Shown here: positions 7,701 to 13,147 of the stretch, piece after piece | How positions within the stretch are numbered: position 1 is the first letter of the stretch | How the letters are laid out: each line of letters opens with the position of its first letter | Source: an uncultured bacterium | Lineage (GTDB): Bacteria; Planctomycetota; Planctomycetia; Pirellulales; UBA1268 | DNA length: 13,147 nt | NCBI GenBank assembly: GCA_937959175.1 | Contig: CALGAS010000559.1 | Location: 1-13,147 of the forward strand | Direction of reading: 5' to 3' | Made by a program: the position numbers and the translations under genes | The notes under the pieces: model-generated | Database searches by the model: none | Seen by the model: only the letters and a program-made list of their open reading frames with translations | What the model was told of the DNA's origin: nothing

Positions 7701-10700
7701 GCCGCCGCCGGCGAAGATCGCGTCGCTGCCCGGACCGCCGAGGAGGTAGTCGTCAGCCGTGCCGCCATGCAGCGAGTCACTCTCGAAGCCGCCGGCGATG
7801 TAGTCACGCTTGAGCGTGCCATAGAGGGTGTCGTCGCCATCACCGCCGACGAGCAGCGCGAAGAAGGCCGTGCTGCCGCGGGCCGCCTCGCCGCCCGTCC
7901 AGCCGCCGGCCACAAGCCACTCGCCAACCGCATCGACGAACCGCACGGTGCCGCTCTGCATCGGGATCGCGAAGTTGGCGGAGATGTCCTGGGCCGCATG
8001 GGCGGCGGCCGCGGCCGAGCCTGCTGCCTCGCTCTCGGCGTAGATGATGTCGTAGCCTGGGCCGCCGTGGAGAAAATTGAAGCCGGTACCGCCCTCGATC
8101 AGGTCGGCGTTGACGTCGCGGTCGCTGCCGTCGTCGCTGCGGGTGCCGGTGGAGGTGATCGAGCCGGCCTGGTCCTCGCCCCAGATCAGGTCGATCCCAT
8201 CACGGCCGGAGAGGGAGTCATTGCCGCCGCCTCCTTCGATCCAGTCGTTGTCGGCTCCACCATCGATCGTGTCGTCACCGCTGCCGCCCAAGACCTTGTC
8301 GTGGCCGGCGCCGGCGTAGATCGTGTCGCCGTCGTTGCCGCCGCTGATCCAGTCGTTGCCGGCCGAGCCGGTGTTGAAGCCTGCGGGAGCCTCGCTGAGA
8401 TCGCCCGCCTCGTCGTCGCCGAAGATCTGATCGGCCCCGTCGTTGCCGGTGATCGAGTCGCTGCCGCCGTAGCCGTAGAGGATGTCGTTGGCTCCGCCGC
8501 CGGTGAGGGCGTCGTCGGAGCCGCGGCCGAGGAGCTTGTCGCGGCCGTCGATGCCGGGCACGCTGCCGCCGTCACCCCAGAGCGTGTTGGGGCCGGGGGC
8601 GCCTGTGATCTGATCGTTGCCCGGTCCGCCGTAGCCGTAGACCGCAATCGTGTCGGGCAGGTTGGCGGTGAACAGGATGATGTCGTCCTCGGCGCCCGCG
8701 TCGAAGAGGATCGCGTCGATGCCTGCCGCCGGGTAGCGGAGGCCCATCTCGTCGTCGGAAATCTCGCCGTTGCCGTCGCGGTCGTCGCCGCCGGCGTCGT
8801 AGGCCCGCACGATGATGGAGTCGGTGCCGCCATGCGTCTCGTAGTCGATCTCGAACGCCTCGGCCCCGTCGCTGGTCTCGCCCGGAAGCACGAGGCCGGC
8901 CCGGGGGCCGGTGTTGAGCACGAGGGCCTTCGACACGCCGGCGGGCAGGGCTCGGTTGCCGGTCGCGGCGTTGTCGTCGTGGTCGTAGGGCCCGCTGACC
9001 GTCTCGGCGAGGGTCGGCTCGACCGGCGGGCAGGTGATCAGGTTCCACTCGAGCAGCCGGACATCGAGCAGTTCGAAGCTCTTCTTCCAGAGCGTCACGA
9101 ACCCGACAAATGGCACCGAGAGGCCGACCTTGATGTCGGCGTTGAAGAAGGCGTCGATCGCGCCCTCGAAGTCGAAGATGCACTCCGGCCCGCTGCGGAG
9201 ATTGGCGGCGAGTTCGTCGAGGTGGACCTTGCCGTCGTCGTTGTTGTCCTTGAGGTTGGCCCCGAGCACGCCCTCGACGCCCGCCGAGACGCCGGCGCTG
9301 GCCACCACGACGTTGAGCTCCGCCCCGGCCCCGAGGGTGGCGGTGAAGGAAAGCTCGGCCACGTCGGCGCTGTTGGGATCGGTGACGTCGGCGACGTCGC
9401 CGAGGTAGACGCCGTTGAGGATCTTGCTCGCCCGGGCTGACTCGGCGGCCATCGCCTGGCGGATCCCGCGGGTGTCGTAGCCGAGCGAGAAGTCGGTGGC
9501 AAACTGGAAGCCGCCGAAGAACTTGGCGAACAGCGGCGGGAAGATCGGGATGCTCTGCTCGACGGTGAAACCGGCGGCGAGGCTGGGCAGATCCCAGTGG
9601 ACGAGCGAGGGGTTGTTGCCGAAGAGGAGATCGATCAGCGAGTCGACCGGGTTTTCAAACATCGGGAACGAAAAGGACCCCCGGCTGACCTGGGAGTAGG
9701 CGGCGGCGGTGCCGCCGCCACCGTCGGCCGGCGTGGCGTTAATGCCGCTGCCGGCGGTGAAACCCGCGTCACCAGGATTCAGCGAGCCGGTCTCGAGCGC
9801 CCCGCGGAGCTCGGCCGCCGGGGCATCGCCGCCGGTGCCCGCCGGCAGCGAAATCGTGCCGAGCGAGACCTTGCTCGTCTCGGCGATGCCGCCGAGGGCC
9901 GCCACGAAATCAGACACCTGATCGACCGTCTCGATGAAGTCCACGGCGCTGTCGTAGCCGTCGCCCCCCATCACCCGGATCGCGTCGAGCACGGTCACCG
10001 CCCCGCCCCCGAAGGTCTTCGAGATGTCGGAGAGCATCGGCACCTCGGCGGTCAGCAGGTCGAGCACGGGCCGGAGCGGCTCGACAAACTTGTCGACCGT
10101 CAAAAAGATCTCCTTGATCGGCCCGGAGAGGAGCCCGCCGAGGTCGATAAACGTGTCGGTGATCTCGAAGAAAAACTTGTCGGCCCCGAGATCGGCGAAG
10201 GCGACGTCCCCGCCGCCGGGGGCCGCGGTGTCGTTGAAGCCCATCGCCAGCGAGACGCCGATCCCCGGCCCGCCGAGGCCGGCGAAGATAACGGCTGAGA
10301 GGTCGGCCGCGACTTCCGCGCGGACGGTGCCGCCGACGTCGATCGCCGCAAACAGGTCGCCAAGATCGGCCAGGCCGTAGGAGTCGCTGCCGAGGTCGAC
10401 GGTCAGCGCGGCCTCGAGCTCGGGAAGGGCCGGATCCTGGTCTTGGTAGGCGAAGACGAGCGGGCCGAGCTTGAGGGCGAGCTCTTCCGGGAGGCTGAGG
10501 TCGAAGCCGGCGGTGAACTCGGTGTCGGCGTCGGTCTGGATGAAGAAGCCACGGGTCAGGCTGGCCCCGAGGCCGAGGTCGAGGGCGTAGCCGGCGGCCA
10601 GCTCGATCGCCGCGTCACCGATGATCTCGAGGCCGAGCGCGTCGACGCCGAAGGCGATGTCGCCGGGGCCGAGGCTTTCGGTGGTCGTCGATTCGAGCGT

Positions 10701-13147
10701 CAGGTTGACGACAAACTCGACGTCGCCGGTCAGGAGATTCTCGAAGGGCTCAGTCCAGTCGGCGTCGGTCTCGAGCAGCGGGCTGCCCCCGAGCGTGAAG
10801 TCGAAGTCGAAGTTGAAGAGATCCCCGGCGGTCGCTTCGATCTCGGCCTCGATGTTGCCGAAGAGTTCTACGAGTTTGCCGTGGATCTCCTCCGGCGTGT
10901 TGAGGCCGGCGAGCAGTTCGAAGAAGCCCTCCAGCCGGCCGAGGAAGCCGGTGTCTGACACGTCGATCCCGTCGATCAGCGGCAGGCCCGCCACGAGGTC
11001 GCTGGCGAGCACCGTCCGCAGGTAGGCGACGAGTTCCGCCGCCCCGTCGATCCAGCTGTCGAAACTGAAGGAGAGGTTGGAGAGGTTGGCAATCAGGTCG
11101 TCGACGCCGGTGATCATGAGCGTCGGCGTGCCGATCCCGGAGCCGGGCGTGACGGAAAACTCGGCAGCCAGGCCGAGCTCGCCCAGTTCCGGATCGACGC
11201 CGGGGATGTCCGGCCAGACATAGAGCGGCAGGGTGGCGGCAAACTCCGCATCGGCCGTGATCGTGCCGGTGCCATCGAGGCTGAACGTCGCCGGGAGGGT
11301 GAACTCGTCGCTGGCGTCGATCACGGTATCGCCGTTGGTGTCGGTGCGAACGCCGAGGTTGATCGTCGCCTGCTCCCATTCCGGCGGGGCCGCGGCATCG
11401 TCGGGCCGGCCGATCGCCACGCCCGCCACGCCGCCGATCGTGGCCAGCATCCCGAGGCCGTCGGAGACGATCTCGGCGGTCAGATCGATCGAGGAGGCGG
11501 CGGCGTCGAAGAAGAAGCTGCCGTCAGAGAGGTCGACGCCAAACACGCCGGTGAGCGTGCCGCCAAAGTCGAAGGTCAGCTCGCCGCTGGTGGAGATGTC
11601 GAGCGGGAGGCCGCCGAGATCGAGGGCGGGGATGACCACGACCTTGTTGAAGTCGGCGTCGACGGTGAGCGTGAAGGTGAGCAGGCCGGAGGGATCGAGG
11701 GCCAGGTCGATCGCCAGCGGGTTGCCGCCGGGCAGCGAGAGCCGGCCGATGTCGAGATCGAAGCTTGAGAGACCGCCAAAGTCGAGACCGGGGAACAGGT
11801 CTCCGAAGCCGGCCAGATCGAAGGAGCCGGGGCTGCCCGAGTCTTCCATGCCGCTGAGCCAGGCAGCGTCAAACGTGGGCAGCGAGATGTCGGGAAAGCT
11901 GAACTGCGGCAGGAAGAGGAGTTTGCCAAAGGCGAGGGTGACGTCGTTCAGGCCGCCGCCGCCCCCACCGCTGCTGCTCCACTCGCCCCAGAGATCGGGA
12001 AACACGATCGAGGCCTCGGCGAACCAAGCCCGGATCCGCCCGAGGAAGTCGAGGTCGAAATCGGGGCTGCCGGGCGACCAGCCCTCCCAGTCGACCAGCA
12101 GGTCGTCGAGGCTCCAGACCAGGCCCTGCAGCCGGTCAAAGAAATCAAATCCCGAGAGGTCGGGCAGGGAGAGTTCAAACTCGCTGCGGAAGCCGCCGCC
12201 GAGGTCGCCGAGACTGTTGGTCGGCCAGGCGAGGCTGCCGCTGGAGAAGTCGGGCAGGCCGAAGAGGCTGCCGAGGTCGAAGTCCGGCAGGTCGGCGAAC
12301 ACGTCGGCGAAGCTGAACAGGTCGCCAAGCGAGAGGTCCACCCAGGGAAACTCGAAGCTCCACAGGCCGCTGCTCTCGAGGTAGCCGGTGAACAGGTCGA
12401 GCAGTCGGGGCAGGTCGCCGATCGAGAAGCCGGAGAGGCCGCTGGTCAGCAGCGAGGAGAAGCCGCTGCTGGGATCGATCGAGAACGACCAGTCGGGGTT
12501 GATGTTGAGGGCGAGGTAGGGAATCGTCGCCCCGGGCAGGGTGGAGAGCGGGATGCCGCTGCAGTAGTCGACGTACGTGTCCGTGATGCCGAGGCTCGTG
12601 GCGATCGCCTCGGGCCGGATCTGAAACTGGAAGATGCCCTCAGGGTCGGTCCCGGAGAAGTCGGCGGTGACCGTGAAGTCGAAGAGGCCGGTCAGGCCGT
12701 CGTCCATCTCGGCGAGATAGACGCGGCCGTCAGCAGCGTCGCCGGTGCCGGGATCGGTGATCGTGAGGGCGGCCCCGGCGGTGGTGGCCAGCGTCCCGCA
12801 GTGGACGGCGAGCGAGAGCGGGCCGAGGGCAGCGCCGGCGTTGAGCGTGGCGACCAGTTCGATGTCGAAGGCGGCGGCGGAGTCGGCGTCGATGTAGACG
12901 CGGTCGCGGGGGGTGTAGCTCTCCAGCGACGCCCCGCTGATCGTGTCGCCGGTGGCCGGGGCCTGGTAGAGGCCGAGGGCGGCCGGGACGAGCGAGGTGA
13001 TCGTGATACCGGCGGAGGCGAGCGCTGTCGTGATCACCTCGGCCCCTGCCACCTCGGCGATACTGACGCTGAAGGAGCCGGGACTGGCGGCCGAGGGGCT
13101 CGTCTCGTCGGTGGCGACCAGCTCGCCGTCGACGGTCTGGAGGGCGG
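1773..13147 (-). CDS. giant RTX/dockerin-type secreted calcium-binding protein (5' end outside window)
   Basis: One uninterrupted frame of more than 3,790 codons ends in TGA at 1773-1775 and has no stop before the right edge. The 31 codons upstream of 13052 read (...)TVDGELVATDETSPSA(...), continuing the same protein character, so the start lies beyond the window. Modules in order are: N-terminal beta-rich region, RTX array A, SdrD/Cna-B-like folds, SbsA-like segment, propeller-like segment, RTX array B, beta-strand repeat, dockerin-like pair and an acidic tail (EDDDGE). Cysteines are few (about eight), Asp, Gly, Leu and Phe are abundant and Lys is scarce, as expected of an extracellular Ca-dependent protein. 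No LPXTG, PEP-CTERM helix or other C-terminal sorting signal is seen; any signal peptide is off-window. Likely role is surface layer, adhesin or matrix; this is inference. Residue numbers in related entries count the codon at 13052 as 1. Confidence 0.95.
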   Translation of the reverse strand, partial: ALQTVDGELVATDETSPSAASPGSFSVSIAEVAGAEVITTALASAGITITSLVPAALGLYQAPATGDTISGASLESYTPRDRVYIDADSAAAFDIELVATLNAGAALGPLSLAVHCGTLATTAGAALTITDPGTGDAADGRVYLAEMDDGLTGLFDFTVTADFSGTDPEGIFQFQIRPEAIATSLGITDTYVDYCSGIPLSTLPGATIPYLALNINPDWSFSIDPSSGFSSLLTSGLSGFSIGDLPRLLDLFTGYLESSGLWSFEFPWVDLSLGDLFSFADVFADLPDFDLGSLFGLPDFSSGSLAWPTNSLGDLGGGFRSEFELSLPDLSGFDFFDRLQGLVWSLDDLLVDWEGWSPGSPDFDLDFLGRIRAWFAEASIVFPDLWGEWSSSGGGGGGLNDVTLAFGKLLFLPQFSFPDISLPTFDAAWLSGMEDSGSPGSFDLAGFGDLFPGLDFGGLSSFDLDIGRLSLPGGNPLAIDLALDPSGLLTFTLTVDADFNKVVVIPALDLGGLPLDISTSGELTFDFGGTLTGVFGVDLSDGSFFFDAAASSIDLTAEIVSDGLGMLATIGGVAGVAIGRPDDAAAPPEWEQATINLGVRTDTNGDTVIDASDEFTLPATFSLDGTGTITADAEFAATLPLYVWPDIPGVDPELGELGLAAEFSVTPGSGIGTPTLMITGVDDLIANLSNLSFSFDSWIDGAAELVAYLRTVLASDLVAGLPLIDGIDVSDTGFLGRLEGFFELLAGLNTPEEIHGKLVELFGNIEAEIEATAGDLFNFDFDFTLGGSPLLETDADWTEPFENLLTGDVEFVVNLTLESTTTESLGPGDIAFGVDALGLEIIGDAAIELAAGYALDLGLGASLTRGFFIQTDADTEFTAGFDLSLPEELALKLGPLVFAYQDQDPALPELEAALTVDLGSDSYGLADLGDLFAAIDVGGTVRAEVAADLSAVIFAGLGGPGIGVSLAMGFNDTAAPGGGDVAFADLGADKFFFEITDTFIDLGGLLSGPIKEIFLTVDKFVEPLRPVLDLLTAEVPMLSDISKTFGGGAVTVLDAIRVMGGDGYDSAVDFIETVDQVSDFVAALGGIAETSKVSLGTISLPAGTGGDAPAAELRGALETGSLNPGDAGFTAGSGINATPADGGGGTAAAYSQVSRGSFSFPMFENPVDSLIDLLFGNNPSLVHWDLPSLAAGFTVEQSIPIFPPLFAKFFGGFQFATDFSLGYDTRGIRQAMAAESARASKILNGVYLGDVADVTDPNSADVAELSFTATLGAGAELNVVVASAGVSAGVEGVLGANLKDNNDDGKVHLDELAANLRSGPECIFDFEGAIDAFFNADIKVGLSVPFVGFVTLWKKSFELLDVRLLEWNLITCPPVEPTLAETVSGPYDHDDNAATGNRALPAGVSKALVLNTGPRAGLVLPGETSDGAEAFEIDYETHGGTDSIIVRAYDAGGDDRDGNGEISDDEMGLRYPAAGIDAILFDAGAEDDIILFTANLPDTIAVYGYGGPGNDQITGAPGPNTLWGDGGSVPGIDGRDKLLGRGSDDALTGGGANDILYGYGGSDSITGNDGADQIFGDDEAGDLSEAPAGFNTGSAGNDWISGGNDGDTIYAGAGHDKVLGGSGDDTIDGGADNDWIEGGGGNDSLSGRDGIDLIWGEDQAGSITSTGTRSDDGSDRDVNADLIEGGTGFNFLHGGPGYDIIYAESEAAGSAAAAAHAAQDISANFAIPMQSGTVRFVDAVGEWLVAGGWTGGEAARGSTAFFALLVGGDGDDTLYGTLKRDYIAGGFESDSLHGGTADDYLLGGPGSDAIFAGGGTSRGATIFGGDGDDVIDGGGYEGPEGGSEAGYANYIEGGPGNDRIFGREGEDTIYGGTTGIGYQHYEDDRAGPRAVIDAIHGGYTAIVKADDCGPEISWYPEVYPEDGPPIELFVFEDRNANGVRDAGEPGAPADETWTLAITNGELLAALAVPGGGSMLPEEGGLPAGDYELSMPLADAPAGWYLTTQPLVTVTVDLALPGPVVEFGWYRGGTIQGEVTEKDGEETGPAGGVTVYLDADQDGQYDAGEETATTNPEGGYRFTDLPPGVYTVAVVDPEGCRLVTPAGATVEIASGSKTTINFSIQPRTAPVVESVLLGVVGNTPSWTAVPDAAAQADPLPVAEYTLLGFEICVAAGLGTVSAGGQLFSLDAGGNPQDAIELRLVGTSPQDPDRVVYEMVKPLGQDVLPAGRYRVILAAGSVKSAGGVPLDGEWVNPGPETPAGSRYPSGDGQPGGDFVFEFAVDGFGGLVLPAGGEFTGLALTSTIQGTVWHHDARDPDMAQSATEQFLRGQTVNLLDARGAIIASQVSGPIDLNGDGIIAAAENAAFRFKKVDPGVYTVVQVPADPWVQATPGGVLRDGQLLAVSFDRGSGKSLVSRVNPAAVASEPLFETPRLEARDIAAVNRQTAWLVGEARPGNLMAPGTAGLWTIDLASGQISEVGPIPGAKTLLSLDALDDRRLLGITVSGDVLTYDTLAGSWTAGGPLLTGGGQQLYPVGDAAVISDREVYVVALVEPNPEMSENAAPLQKLVRLDPQVLGPNATIVRDLVLSELIVGLESRPAGDGLLGLGTRQGLFQLPITVAGGPAKLGSLLAIPAVDFGGLAAIPGGLETDPGRGDFLLDLKGGETVEVGFGDEPEKTILRDGDDTIDGGCGDAADLLRGDDGPGLPWYVETVGGNDTIRGRGGDDDIRGGQQGDRLFGGDGIDTIRGGDSERNWIEGGAGGDRSLGTPEVLIGGPAADTILGGDGDDDISGLGGGDLLFGEAGDDSLSGGDDADVLVGGAGEDEVFGNDGDDVLFVIDTASGGAYGENPLGSAADTYDGGGGVDTILVVADTDTTLTDTFIELLGVATRHSVVSIEAALLTGGASPNTIDAELFSGGTAIRGLAQADILTGGSGVDLIFGGDGNDVITGNGSGDDLDGGADNDTITGDAGDDTIRGGGGSNTLTGGADNDTFIYVPDASRPDDRILDLAAADNDTLDMTAVTGGLQMVVGDGSATRVRISGYSPIGSVEFDTAAIESVLLGSGNDLVYLRDGVSTVAAIDAGSGSDLLSYGETGHAWTSNVRVELGSRTATGTGGVLGFEDITGGDADDYLEGNDAANRISGGDGVNELVGLGGNDTLLGGDKDDTLNGGAGSDTLIAYGGTNTLIGGTGDDTYLWYAGYEPKDVITEVAGEGSDTMNFAGVSTPIQFDVDATILATYGTAAITATDAAGIDRVTGGNRADRFVLADGVAFAGLLDGGGVQSIDFADMNILDYSAWTSPVAVDYTGQLDATFTTAVTGVGTVKWLQHVIGGSAADSLTGGGQPVWFEGGDGDDTLTGSFQGDLLEGNAGIDEIRGGFGNDTLRGGPGGDTLAGGFGNDTYSFADLFGGDTIIELPGEGSDTMDFSAVTTPLTIRLGSVSVTDGTATATHADDEIEAVIGGTADDEFIMTGPLVSFAGSLDGGGGSNSLTYRWATGAIVDAVDAGGTPNVGSVQNIATVTAVPAVTIIEVDVPLGGELIDTTIRSGDDRIVKKGPGRLVLSLANSHSGGTVVEEGEVVIRDPAALGSGGLEVLAGARVTLDVGFGTVSLASLSLASGGFIDLDTGRLAIAGGSDEATLRQWIIAARGTGGWGGTSGLGSTAAAAAAPGTRTIGYLVATDGSATVAFTAPGDTNLDGQVDLFDLVGIDGAGRYNDGTTSAGWSAGDTDYDGRVGVFDLVAIANSGGFGSGPISAAGSPLATAGSPISSGSRAQAFAAIAAAAEAWTTPAEDDDGE
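1912..2090 (-). other. dockerin-like pair of EF-hand loops near the C terminus
   Basis: Two loops, GDTNLDGQVDLFDLVGID (2090-2037) and GDTDYDGRVGVFDLVAIA (about 1990-1937), have Asp/Asn at calcium positions 1, 3 and 5 and Asp at 12, each followed by a short helix. This is the type I dockerin plan, in the 'VFDLV.I' form that I recall as common at the ends of planctomycete exported proteins. It could dock to a cohesin-like partner on the cell surface, or simply stabilise the C terminus. About 45 residues follow (SGSRAQAFAAIAAAAEAW, then EDDDGE) with no membrane anchor. Confidence 0.85.
2100..2525 (-). other. autotransporter-associated beta-strand repeat with planctomycete-type linker
   Basis: DDRIVKKGPGRLVLSLANSH and SGGTVVEEGEVVIRDPAALG give the classic 'K.G.G.L.LSG.N.Y.GGT.V..G.L.' pattern of PATR repeats, a parallel beta-helix unit. 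It continues with GSGGLEVLAGARVTLDVG. Next is a linker (LRQWIIAARGTGGWGGTSG, STAAAAAAPGTRTIGYLV, TDGSATVAFTAPGDTN) that I recall as regularly placed between such repeats and the dockerin pair in planctomycete exported proteins. In those proteins the PATR repeat is part of the passenger, and no outer-membrane autotransporter barrel follows here either. Confidence 0.8.
2695..5120 (-). repeat. RTX calcium-binding repeat array B with beta spacers
   Basis: About 40 RTX nonapeptides occur at residues about 2645-3453, for example GGDGIDTIR, GGDGNDVIT, GGFGNDTLR and GGADNDTIT. They come in clusters separated by beta-rich spacers. Two spacers have the same plan: GDDTYLWYAGYEPKDVITEV with GEGSDTMNFAGVSTPIQF (about 3480-3590), and GNDTYSFADLFGGDTIIEL with GEGSDTMDFSAVTTPLTI (about 2850-2960). 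This block organisation is standard for long RTX adhesins and suggests several calcium-clamped beta-roll segments joined by sheet domains. Codon choice in about 3190-4200 is less GC-extreme than in the flanking arrays. Confidence 0.93.
5130..5960 (-). other. propeller-like segment
   Basis: About 275 residues without RTX or EF-hand motifs show repeated four-strand patterns: LLAVSFDRGSGKSLVSRVNP, TAGLWTIDLASGQISEVGPI, LLGITVSGDVLTYDTLAG, VYVVALVEP and LLGLGTRQGLFQLP. The recurring 'x-L-x-x-I-D-x-x-S-G-x' turns are typical of beta-propeller or DUF4394/PQQ-like blades. The number of blades cannot be settled by eye. It ends at EKTILRDGDDTIDGG, where RTX array B begins. Confidence 0.5.
5960..6780 (-). 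other. SbsA-like Ig segment followed by a Cna-B-like module
   Basis: Residues about 2092-2265 (APVVESVLLG..., LPAGRYRVILAAGSVKSAGG, PLDGEW, YPSGDGQPGGDFVFEF) match the layout of bacterial Ig-like folds often found in planctomycete surface proteins, with a 'PLDGE...PSGDG.PGG.F' ending. Then IQGTVWHHD near 6246 starts another prealbumin-like module with the EF-hand-like loop DLNGDGIIAAAE (about 6069-6107) and the strand FKKVDPGVYTVVQ. Family assignment is by motif memory, so the first half is less certain than the second. Confidence 0.6.
6780..7380 (-). other. two SdrD/Cna-B-like prealbumin-fold modules
   Basis: Module one begins at ELFVFEDRNANGVRDAGE (7372-7316) and ends at VVEFGWYR; it has the 'D.N.NG..D.GE' loop and the LPAGDYEL strand typical of SdrD B-like repeats. 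Module two begins at IQGEV near 7065 and carries VYLDADQDGQYDAGEE, GGYRFTDLPPGVYTV and a closing TINFSIQPR strand. In staphylococcal Sdr proteins such modules bind Ca2+ and act as rigid stalks. Here they would space RTX array A from the following Ig-like and propeller-like parts. Confidence 0.82.
7520..8641 (-). repeat. RTX calcium-binding repeat array A
   Basis: About 20 glycine-rich nonapeptides of the GGxGxDxUx type occur at residues about 1471-1845, for example GGPGNDQIT, GGSGDDTID and GGDGDDVID. Such repeats fold into parallel beta-rolls that bind Ca2+ between turns, usually after secretion. The array is interrupted near 7850-8050 by a non-RTX insert of about 60 residues containing an alanine run (AGSAAAAAHAAQD) and a short beta domain (FAIPMQSGTVRFVDAVGEWL). 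Unit spacing is irregular, so this is not a recent DNA-level tandem expansion. Confidence 0.92.
8700..13147 (-). other. N-terminal beta-rich region of the giant protein
   Basis: This spans about 1,480 residues of alternating beta-type and amphipathic segments. Landmarks are FPWVDLSLGDLFSF (about residue 235), LVAYLRTVLASDLVAGLPLI (about 675), VEPLRPVLDLLTAEVPMLSD (about 988) and DFSLGYDTRGIR (about 1188). From memory these correspond, in the same order, to recurrent blocks of giant planctomycete, cyanobacterial and proteobacterial surface proteins, for example the 'PFTDLTLGDLLDF' and 'DPIQPIIDVLT..IPVISDL' blocks; I know no agreed domain name. EF-hand-like loops occur at about 571 (DTNGDTVIDASDE), 1267-1280 (DNNDDGKVHLDE) and just before RTX array A (DRDGNGEISDDE). 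A Ser-Gly linker with six consecutive Gly lies near residue 365. Confidence 0.65.
11870..12345 (-). other. Phe/Leu/Asp-rich low-complexity stretch
   Basis: Within the N-terminal region, about residues 236-395 are dominated by irregular repeats of the type LPDFD, GDLF, FADVF, LPDL and FPDISLP. There are hardly any basic residues. The pattern of aromatic and leucine residues spaced by aspartates looks like short amphipathic beta strands or disordered sticky segments. It is interrupted by the Ser-Gly linker near residue 365. I recognise no domain here. Confidence 0.5.

Noticed and set aside
2695..8641. Possible CRISPR or DNA tandem repeat suggested by recurring gtcgttgccgccg-like strings
   Set aside because: The recurrence follows the RTX protein repeat (codons for Gly, Asn, Asp, Thr) with irregular spacing and no spacers; it is protein-level periodicity.
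4380..9440. A 5-kb open frame on the plus strand opposite the giant gene (1,686 codons)
   Set aside because: Its codons align triplet for triplet with the sense codons, so it stays open only because the real gene avoids TTA, CTA and TCA. The translation is low-complexity (VAVVAEDRV, AAADRVDAVAAEE) and mirrors the RTX repeats.
1..13147. Defence, toxin-antitoxin, phage or mobile-element system
   Set aside because: No transposase, integrase, nuclease or helicase motif and no terminal repeats were seen; the window is filled by two envelope or secreted proteins.

Overview
The window is GC-rich and almost fully coding on the minus strand. It holds two genes, both cut by the window edges. The style points to a planctomycete, probably of the Pirellulales type. 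The evidence is a very large secreted RTX protein ending in a beta-strand ('autotransporter-associated') repeat followed by paired 'VFDLV'-type dockerin loops, a planctomycete-type PAP2 membrane phosphatase, and intergenic DNA packed with GC-rich inverted repeats. The lineage is inferred from protein style and recollection, not from a search.

Layout in minus-strand order. From the right edge (13147) to 1773 there is one continuous reading frame of at least 3,790 codons. It encodes a giant, very acidic, presumably extracellular calcium-binding protein. Its true start lies outside the window: the frame stays open through the edge, and the GTG at 13052 is only an internal valine codon. Modules in order are: an N-terminal beta-rich region of about 1,480 residues resembling modules of other giant bacterial surface proteins; RTX array A; SdrD/Cna-B-like prealbumin folds; an SbsA-like Ig segment with another Cna-B-like fold; a propeller-like segment; a longer RTX array B with non-RTX beta spacers; a beta-strand repeat; a dockerin-like EF-hand pair; and an acidic tail. 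At least eight EF-hand-like loops punctuate the joins.

Positions 1370-1772 form a 403-bp intergenic region with no convincing gene. It contains several perfect or near-perfect inverted repeats, one with a T-run on the minus strand that could end the giant gene's transcript.

From 1369 to the left edge runs the 5' portion (456 codons) of a secreted or inner-membrane PAP2-superfamily protein. It has a signal peptide, a duplicated Pro/Ala/Glu linker, a small extracytoplasmic domain and a multi-pass PAP2 domain with variant catalytic motifs.

The two genes share a strand but are separated by the repeat-filled gap, so they are probably not one operon. Nothing in the sequence ties the phosphatase to the giant protein beyond both belonging to the cell envelope or surface. 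I see no CRISPR array, tRNA, rRNA, transposase or defence genes.
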